A DNA stretch of 64,000 nucleotides from Amphibalanus amphitrite (taxonomy: Eukaryota; Arthropoda; Thecostraca; Balanomorpha; Balanidae), in contig NW_024882023.1 of assembly GCF_019059575.1 (NCBI RefSeq), positions 372,001-436,000 on the forward strand, written 5' to 3'. Positions 56,501-64,000 of the stretch are shown here, piece after piece. Every line of letters starts with the position of its first letter. Positions within the stretch are counted from its first letter, which is position 1. The notes beneath the pieces were generated by a model that was given only the letters and a program-made list of their open reading frames with translations, was not told the origin of the DNA and did not search any database. The position numbers were made by a program, and so were the translations under genes.

Positions 56501-59500
56501 CCGTCAGCTGGGTGGGCGTGGCACAGTCTCGGCTGAGGGGGCATGGTACAGTCAGCTGAGTGAATGAGATGTCCTCAACTGGATGAGTGGCATTGTCAGC
56601 TGATTGGGCGTGGCATCGTCAGCTGAGGGAGTGTGACGCCGTCGTCGGGGGGGGGGGGGGAGAGGGTGTTCGTCAGCTGACGGCCCCATTCCTGGAAATT
56701 GACGGGTTGTGAAATATTTCTTAAGTGTTCTTGGTTCTTATTTACAAGTTTTTGGACGGATATTCTTTCTATTGAAATATCATAGCGACCCGAGTATGTT
56801 TGGATGGTTTGTATTTGTATTTATTCCACTAACAGTAGAATTTAGTGCTCAAGCTACTACCAGCCGCGACAATGGCCGTCACAAAGCACCCACCCGCTGT
56901 CACCTCTCCGATGGAGGCAGGGCTGCTGCAGCACAGTCCGCGTATGACAGGTGCATGTGCGTGCGGCGGACGGCGCGGCGGACTTTCGCCGAACTGCCGG
57001 CGCGTGACGTGCGTGTCGGGATGCGTGACGGCGCGCGGCCGCGGCGGTCCGCCCAGTGACGGTCACTGCACTGTCCGCCCAGGGGCTGCACCGTTCTGTG
57101 CTGCAGTGGCTGCCGGCGACGACATATGTGGCCTGGGTGCTGCAGCTTTTCCCAATGTCTACTGGTGCAGGTGTACTGGTATCACCTCCCGAGCTGTGTG
57201 AAAGATTATTCTTTTCGATCATGGTGTGCGGAATGGCCAGTAGTGGACAGAGTTGAGTTGTTTGCAGTATGGAGAGCTATTGCGGCTCGTTCTTTGGTTT
57301 CCTCTTTCAGTGGGGTGGGAGGGGGAGGGCTGGTGGAATGCAGCGACCGGGCTGTGTCTGTTTACCGTTTTGCCACAAAGGAACGTCCGGCCGCGCGCTG
57401 GTCGACTGACATGCTGACAGCGAGCCTCTCTGGGGCGCGGGGCCGGATCGTATCTCTGAGCCGGCGCGGCCAGTGGCGGCCTTTGTTGTCGTGCCATGCG
57501 GCGCGCTGTCGTGCCGTTTATCAGGGCAGCGCTGCTGAGCACGCGCCGCGCCCGGCTGGCTGCGGGCCGGCCGAGGGCCTGTCGGGGCGGATAGTGTCAG
57601 TGGGGTGTGTATGGCGATCGACCCCGCTGGTGGGGCGCGTGACGCGGCGCCCGGGGTGCAGCTGAGAGCCGCCTCACGGCGCGGCTGACGTCACCGGACG
57701 GTGACTCACGCCTCTGTCTGTCTGCCGGCGCGGCAGGGCCGGGCGGACGGAGACGGCGGACCGGTCGGTGTCGCAGCTCCGTCCGCTCGCCGCTGTCTGT
57801 CTGCCGGCGGGGCCGGACGGACGGGGACGGCGGACCGGTTGGTGTTGCAGCTGCGGTCCGACCCGGCTCGGTCCGATTCTCTGCTCCGTGACGTCATGGG
57901 GCGCCGGTCGGCGAACACGAGTCCGCTACACCGCCGGGTGTCACCCAAGTACCGCAAATGGAGCGGCATGCGACCTTGGCAAACTATTTATAGCGGCGGC
58001 CGGCGGCGCTGTCATCGCTCGCTCACGGGGTGATTAGAATAACTGGATGACGCGTTGCGAGTCATGACTAGTGGTGCTGGGCTGCTGATGTTGCAGTTCT
58101 ATACGAGCTGCAAGCGAGCTACGAGCGTAGGGTGAACTACCGAGACTGTTTGGCATTAATATTGACAAGCTAGTATGGGTGAACGTTGAGCACGGATAAG
58201 ACAGGTCAAACGGATCATTCCGAACTTTATACAATATACAAGTCTCATTCGTGATCATCTTGACCTAATAACATTGCAACTTATCCGTTTCACTCCGCGA
58301 TTTTCTAGGATTTCCGGATCTCACTTGCCGGATGTGTGCTGAACTTGGCCGCTTTTGCAGGGAAGTTGAACAAGTTTCAGATTCCCGTGCCACCTTTGAG
58401 AGGCGTATTGCTCAGAGGAAGTTGTGTCTAGTTTCCACACTCGGTACGCTGAGCTGCGCCCCCTCTCGAGCTGGCCGCCGCCGCGTGACGCGGAAGTTGG
58501 TCTGACGGCGCTCCATTCCAGTTCTGCTGGCCTGTGCTGACTAGGCGGCGTCTCATCGTCTCGGCGCCCTCGCGTCGCTGTGTCCTAGCCGTCTGTCCGT
58601 GCCCGTCGGACCGTGCCGGCCGTCTGTGCCGGCATCGTTAGCGCTCCTTTCCCTGAATGGCACCGAATGCCGGGAACTGCTCCGAATTCCCCTAACCGAG
58701 CCGATCCGAGAACCGTTAGCTGTTCTCTGGGCTGAAACGGCTGCTGTTTTTGCATGTCCTCGACCAGTCTGTAATTAGCTGGTCGTCAAAGCCAGAGTCG
58801 CCTGCTCTGTTAATGACACTTTCCAGTTCGCTGGGTTTGAATTTCACGGCGCTGCATCAGCTCTTTTGACGGATTGTAGGGCGTAGGCGCTGCTGGGTCT
58901 TTCCATATCCAACACGTCTTTTTTCTGTGTTTGTGAAACCGCCTCTATCACGCATCATTAACGTTTGGCGGGACGCCGGCGGTTTCTTAGTGACCCACTT
59001 CTGGGCGGGGCTCTACCACAGGTGGCCTCGAGCTGCGACCGGCCTCGGTCTGCGTTCGAGTTGTTCGACGGACTCATTCGGCGGGAAGTGTTCTGGGTTT
59101 GAACGATTCCTGTTCCTGGTTCCTCTGATCGCACTGGGCTCGAAGCAGTCCGATCCCATGCCCTGCTGCTTTGCAACATCCTCCAATTCCGGTGCTACGC
59201 CGCCCAGCTGTTCTGACGACTGCTAGAGAGCCGGCGCGGTGTCCGATGGCGCTCTGGGCCGCCAGCCCTGCTCAAGTGCTCAGTGCCCGCCCTGCCGTGC
59301 TGCCTACCCGGAGGTGCACGCCGTGCGCCCGCCCCTGTATGACGTACCCAGCTCTGCCGTACCGTGCCGTGCCGCGCCGTGCCGCCCTGCCGGCAGCTCC
59401 GGTAGTGATCGAATGACGGGCATCCGGCCGGCCGGGTCGTGCCCCGGTGTCCTGTTTTGCCGCCAATTCCGCTGAGGGTGGTGGTAGTGGAGGACGGGCT

Positions 59501-61001
59501 AAACTCTCAGCGGAAGTGGAGGGCAGGTTGGAGTTCGGGTCACCCCGATGGTGCAAATGATTGTGCCATTCTGGGCTGGGACGCCAAATTCGCCAATGCT
59601 AGCCAAGTTCGGAGATAGGGTGCCATACGTTTGCGCAAAACTCCGCGATTTTGGGAGCCAGCGCTGGGGAGCAGGAAGTCAGCGGCTGTGGGCGTGCCGC
59701 CAATCTGGAGCTGTACTGGTATTGGGCGTTAGCTCGAGTTACTTTGTTGTGATTGCCTTCACGGGGAGGCACCGTGTCCAGAACGAGCGAAACGTGACGT
59801 GACATCATAGATATCGGTTAGCGCTACGTCGTATATCGGCTGCAGTGAAGGCGTCAGGGATTCCCCTCTATCAGAGAAGCTCGCGGCTTCCTGTCCCAGC
59901 GTGATAGCCTGCTGTTAGTCATGGGGGCCTCCGCCTGCTGACTTCATCGACCAGAGCGCTATTGCTCATACGAGCACATCCTTTCGCTGAGCGGTCCTAC
60001 GTGCTCTTCGAACGGGTCACAGACAACGGAGAGTCTCCACTATGAGACCATTGGAGCTACGTATCGGTATATCATGGCACGGTGTGCCCGCCACGTGGTT
60101 ATGGCTCTGGTAGCTGCTCCGAGATTCGAACAGTGCCACCAGACCCCCGAACGTCTCTGCAATGTCGGTGATTCGATATGACCCGGATTGTGGCTGCCTT
60201 TCAGCATCAATTGCTGGCAGTCTGGAGTCCTTCAATATGGATTTAACTCGCAGTCTGAAACAGGCGACCTTTGATCACATTATGCTGATTGATGATGCCA
60301 TTTTTATATTCGTACTTTGAAAGTTCAGTGATGCTTTTTATTGATTTTGTCGTCGTGTGTCATGACCTGCGTCATACCATGTCGCTCAAATATTGTCGTC
60401 CCTGGGTTTCATCTAAACCTGTCCCGCCTTCCCTCAGACTGATCTCTGCCCGGTCTCCTGTCTCCTCCCCCAAACTGACCCCTGCCTGGTCAGGGAGACC
60501 CCTTCCAGGTCACTTTCCCACACACTGACCTCTGCCTGGTCACTTCCCTACATTATGACCCCTGCTTGGTCAGAGGAACTTCTTCTCAGTTCCCGTTCTC
60601 CTCCCCCAAACTGACCCCTGCCTGGTCAGACTGACCTCACCCCGGCCACCTCCCCACACACTGACCCCTCCCCGGTCACCTCCCCACACACTGACCCTGC
60701 CCCGCCTCCCGCAGGCTGACGCTGCTGACGGGCGAGGCATGCGCCGAGTGGCAGCGTGACCTGGCGATACTGACCCCCACTCCTCCTCCCCCTCAGGCTG
60801 ACGCTGCCGACGGGCGAGGCGTGCGCCGAGTGGCAACGTGACCTGGCGGCCGGGCTGGCGCCTCCCGAGCGGCTCTCGGCCAGCTTCAGCCACGCGTTCC
60901 ACGCCTGGTGTCGCGAGGAGGGCGCTGACGAACTGCACCAGACGCTGACGGCGGCCGCTGTGAGGCCCGCCGGCGCCGAGCTGGCCACCTACAAGGCGGA
61001 G
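53572..61001 (+). CDS. Myotubularin-related protein, MTMR3/4 type, 5' part
   Basis: Myotubularins of this branch bind or dephosphorylate PI3P and PI(3,5)P2 on endosomal membranes. Coding exons 53572-54101 (phase 2 end) and 60797-61001 (phase 0 end) join cleanly; the gene continues beyond the window. After an acidic start and a Pro-rich run at about residues 27-52, a PH-GRAM domain begins near residue 105: LLHGEYVVRAGRVVEGRLYL, NYRLYLQ, LLNVPLGLLETAETRDI and LHVQCKDARAFR. Exon 2 adds EACAEWQRDLAAGL and FSHAFHAWCREEGADE, matching the MTMR3/4 segment with FAYHAWC before the phosphatase domain. The catalytic CX5R region lies outside, so activity cannot be judged. The acceptor before ATG (tcccgcag) shows that a 5' UTR exon precedes. 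The start of exon 2 is duplicated upstream at 60715. Confidence 0.8.
53655..53730 (+). repeat. CCG-type trinucleotide run coding polyproline in MTMR
   Basis: An imperfect (CCG/CCA/CCT)n run within the first coding exon encodes about 25 nearly continuous prolines. Such runs change length easily. Confidence 0.85.
56430..56690 (+). repeat. Minisatellite (gtcagctgagtgggcgtggc)
   Basis: Eight or so units of about 25-30 bp with GTCAGCTGAGTGGGCGTGGC-like words, ending in a G-run at about 56647-56660. Confidence 0.8.
57714..57870 (+). repeat. Two-copy tandem duplication, unit about 80 bp
   Basis: gtctgtctgccggcg, ggccgg, gacggcggaccggt and cggtgtcgcagct occur twice in the same order. Confidence 0.75.
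60430..60870 (+). repeat. Pyrimidine-rich array plus duplicated MTMR exon 2 acceptor
   Basis: From about 60430, units of ctgacccctgcctggtca with cctccccacacactgacc run up to the exon. Then cgcag is followed at 60715 by about 55 bases almost identical to the exon start (GCTGACGCTG.TGACGGGCGA), then catactgacccccactcctcc and the true acceptor cctcag with the exon at 60797. Period 82, not a multiple of three, so using the upstream acceptor would shift the frame. Confidence 0.88.
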
Positions 61002-62247
61002 GTGAGGGGACAGAAGGGACCGGGTGGGGTACGGTCAGGGCAGGGTGTCAGATGGAGACGGTGTGTGAGAGGGAACTGGGAGACAGGTCAACGGGGGGGG
61101 GGGGGGGGGACTAGAGTTGTTGTGCGGAAAGTGGGGTCGATACTAGGGGCCCTAGACTGGAGACGGAGGACTATGAGAAAAAAGGCGTGTGGGTAGAAGA
61201 AAGCTGTGACAAGAATGCCGAATCCAGGTTGAAGAGTAATGGTTGTATGAGGCTGGAGATGACGACGCATTGGAGCAAGTCAGCATAGAATGGATGGATT
61301 GGAAGTGGAAAGATGAAAAGTTGTAGCGTGGAAGTGCTCAGACGAAGGGGGATAATGCGAGTGAAATAGTAATTCTGGATGGAAGGAAAGGAGATCCGTC
61401 GATATGAAATAAAGGGTAGTGCGACTCGCAAATTTGTAGTGAAACTTTCAAGGCTTTAGCTTCTATTGTGGTTGTGGTAGTACAAAGTACTGGTAATACC
61501 AAACAGCGTCCTGTTAAGAATTGGATGAAGTTTTGATGTGTAGAACTATGAACAGAAGTTCGGGTAAGAGCCTTGGGGTATGGGGCTGTAAGCGATGAAC
61601 CGGTCAGGCTGGCAGACAAAAGTTTATACCCAGTTATAATTGGTCTGGGCGCAATAAGCAGAATCCAGGGTCTAATACATTTGTCGGGGTAACTCTCGAA
61701 TCTTCGAATCTGATGTCGTTACGCCCACTTGACCACACCGAGTTATTTGATTGACTTGAAGTGTCACTCCATCTATAGGTTTGCTTGGCTAATTGAGTGT
61801 TGAGTGGTAGTCACCCTGTGTGCCGGCGGGGACAGCCGGGTATTTCCCTATCGGTGACACTGAACTCCGCGCGGTCAGTGGATGGCCGGCTGATAGTCTG
61901 CGTTAGTGGGGTTGGTGGATGGCCAGCTGATAGTCAGCAGTTAGTGGGGTTGGTGTCCCGCTGATAGCTCCGGCCCCTGAAGTGGATCAGGCCCGGCCGC
62001 GCTATGCCGTAAGCCGGCGGCACTAGCGGCGCTCTGTATCGATAGCCGTGATAGCGGCAGACCCCGCCGCTGCGGACCGATCATCCCACTGATACGGAGA
62101 GGCCCACCTGTCGAGGAGCTCTGTCAACAGTGAGTGGTCGCTGCAGGGGACATTTCCGGCGGATAGCGACCCGGTGTCTCCAGATAGCCCGGTCACACCC
62201 CCAGCCTGCCTCGCTGGGATCCACTGACGACAGGCGGCCGAGCCAAA
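61002..62247 (+). other. MTMR intron 2 start, no exon recognised
   Basis: It begins gtgagg after the exon, followed by a G-run (about 61091-61108), AT-richer unique sequence, and a short duplication (ggatggccggctgatagtc / ggatggccagctgatagtc) near 61.88-61.93 kb. Confidence 0.4.
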
Positions 62248-63471
62248 AACTGCTTGCAAAACTTCACCTCTACAACATACACACCGCGTGGTTTCAGGAC
62301 TATCTTAACGGACACTCACAACAGGTGAAGGCTAGGTGCGCAGACGGCTCTTACGCCTACTCAGGATCACTGCCGGTAACAACAGGAATTTACCAGGGAG
62401 GGTCGGTTAGTTGCTTACTGTTCGCCATTTTTGCAAATGACTTGAGCTTACACGTGCCCGATGTCTGCGTCGTACAATTTGCGGATGATACGCAGCTCCT
62501 GTTATCTGGCAAGAAGGAGAACCTGGCTAGCTTAATCGCAAAAATGGAACGCGCGCTTGACAAACTATTCGCATGGTTCTGTGTCAACGACATGAAAGTT
62601 AACGCTTCGAAGAGCCAGCTGATAGTGCTCGGCACGCGGCAGATGTTGAGAGACCTGCCCCCTGTCACTGTCAAATTCGCCGGAACCTCTGTGCATGAGT
62701 CTGATATTGTTAAAAATCTAGGCGTTACCATGGACAAAAATTTGACATTCCAGAAACATGTTACCCAAGTGGTATCAAAATGCACGGGATCACTTTTGGC
62801 GTTGAACCATGTGAAACATGTGCTACCTGTACTGACTGTGAAACCGATCGTGACATCGTTAGTAGTGTCCGTGTTACGCTACTGCCTGTCAATCTACGGC
62901 ACGTGCGGAGCCACCGAGCGGCGCCGGCTGCAGAAAGTCCTGAATTTCTGTGCCCGCGTAATCAGTGGACGCCGCAGGAGTGATCACATCTCGGACGTGT
63001 TACGCGAGCTAAGGTGGATGACGGCAGAAAACCTGACTTTGTACCACCGAATATGCAATGTGAGACGCATTGTCGAGACAGGACAGCCGCAGAGTATCGC
63101 CAGTACTTTGACGAGTGCGACTGACCATGGCCATGACACGCGGAGAGCCAGCCGCCTCAGGCTACCGCAGATTCGAACCGAAACAGGCAGGAGACAGATA
63201 GTTTACAGTGGTGTGAAGGCCTACAATGAGTTTTGTGCCACCTACGACGGCAGCGCGTCATTCAACTCAGCACTCAGGGCGTATTTGTTACAAAATCAGT
63301 GGAACTGACTGCGCCTCTGTGAGCGATGTTACACTGGGAGGATGAACGTGGAATGAGTGATGAATGAGTGCATGTTTTCGCAACCATTGTCTTATTTTAC
63401 CTGACGTAGCGTTAATGAAAAGCCGCCCAGGGCGGATTGACGTGAATACACGATCTGATCTGATCTGATCA
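62248..63471 (+). mobile_element. 5'-truncated LINE, reverse transcriptase fragment
   Basis: The ORF ending at 63308 encodes the second half of a non-LTR reverse transcriptase: LLAKLHLYNIHTAWFQDYLN, the usual PQGS block in a degenerate form (GIYQGGSVSCLLF), catalytic QFADDTQLL, then a C-terminal tail (VYSGVKAYNEFCATY, FNSALRAYLLQN). The sequence enters mid-domain near 62248, so the N-terminal half and endonuclease are missing. The 3' UTR ends in a (TGATC)n tail at 63452-63470. It differs in clade from the 25.6-kb LINE. It lies in MTMR intron 2, in the same orientation as the gene. Confidence 0.88.
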
Positions 63472-64000
63472 GCCGCGGGGCCGACAGTCGATTTGACAGG
63501 GGTCGTTACTGGCAGCATTTGTCAGACGTTTAATGAGTTCACTTGCGCTTTAACTGAGAACTTGTTATGGCTGTTATGAGCGTCAGCTGACGCATTCATT
63601 GATAAGATCTGGCGAGCTTCACAATGTTGAGGGTCTTGGTGTGTCAAGAACGCATCGGCGTTCGCTCGGCGTGAACGTGAATATGACGTGCCGCTCGATG
63701 TTCTGGCTGTGTTAGTGCGATGCTGAATGCTCGCTGCCCATTCCCAATGCCTGGCCGCTGTCAGAGACAACCCGGCCTCCAAACGACCTTGGGTGGGGCT
63801 CGCGGGCTGTTTTGCTGGGGACCGCTATCCGCGGCGGTGGCCGGACCCGCCCCTGCCGCGCCCGCCAGTCAGCCGGGTCTGGTATGTGACGGCGGCACGG
63901 GGCTGTGTCACGACGCTGGAGTACGGCGGTCGGCGGCGGGCTCCCCAGCTGACGCAACGCGGCCGAGATTCCTGGCGGCCGTGGCTGCCGTCCTATTACT
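63472..64000. other. Right edge, no gene recognised
   Basis: Ordinary sequence, GC-rich from 63.77 kb. No exon continuing MTMR was recognised before the window ends. Confidence 0.4.

Larger units (their letters stand above)
54102..60429 (+). other. MTMR intron 1, no other gene recognised
   Basis: It starts gtgagtccc and is followed at once by a (gggac)n-like run (54110-54190). GC-rich overlapping ORFs have no recognisable domains. Tandem repeats lie at 56.43-56.69 and 57.71-57.87 kb. Confidence 0.45.

Overview
The window is nuclear DNA from an animal. Its genes are interrupted by GT-AG introns, it carries non-LTR retrotransposon pieces with microsatellite tails, tRNA-derived SINE heads and many short inverted-repeat DNA elements, and it has no sign of operons. 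The Rab7 and triosephosphate isomerase (TPI) proteins look arthropod-like. The very high GC at third codon positions in most exons suggests a GC-rich arthropod such as a crustacean. That placement is inference; no species is claimed.

Layout. 0.5-5 kb: degenerate tandem repeats, foldback arrays of a CpG-rich palindrome, a tRNA-like SINE head and a mariner-type MITE. 5.4-6.2 kb: an intact intronless TPI gene on the minus strand. 7-8.7 kb: a TTAA-flanked element and a minisatellite. 10.2-13.3 kb: a three-exon SelO pseudokinase/AMPylase gene (plus strand) with Cys in place of selenocysteine. 14.1-21.0 kb: the last ten exons of an unrecognised minus-strand gene, found here by phase-consistent exon joining. 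21.6-29.8 kb: an AT-richer transposon belt with LINE pieces, TTAA elements and a SINE. 29.9-34.6 kb: a complete Rab7 gene (plus strand). 34.6-53.5 kb: no recognised coding gene; TTAA elements and nested foldbacks lie at 38-40 kb and 46-48 kb, and two very GC-rich blocks at 41.8-45.6 and 48.2-53 kb. 53.6-61.0 kb: the first two coding exons found of a myotubularin-related (MTMR3/4-type) gene that runs off the right edge. 62.2-63.5 kb: a 5'-truncated LINE.

The most unusual signal is shared by all three intron-bearing host genes and by the unrecognised gene. Tandem arrays sit on exon/intron junctions, and each unit re-copies the exon end together with its splice site. This is seen at the SelO exon 1 donor, the Rab7 exon 2 donor, the Rab7 exon 3 acceptor, four donors of the minus-strand gene and one MTMR acceptor. 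At the Rab7 acceptor the units form perfect 24-nt, phase-0 micro-exons (AG before, GT after) encoding VPTKRAQQ-like octapeptides.

The named genes are unrelated housekeeping functions: glycolysis (TPI), redox-linked protein AMPylation (SelO), late endosome/lysosome traffic (Rab7) and phosphoinositide turnover (MTMR). Rab7 and MTMR proteins both act on endosomal membranes, but nothing here shows that they are co-regulated.
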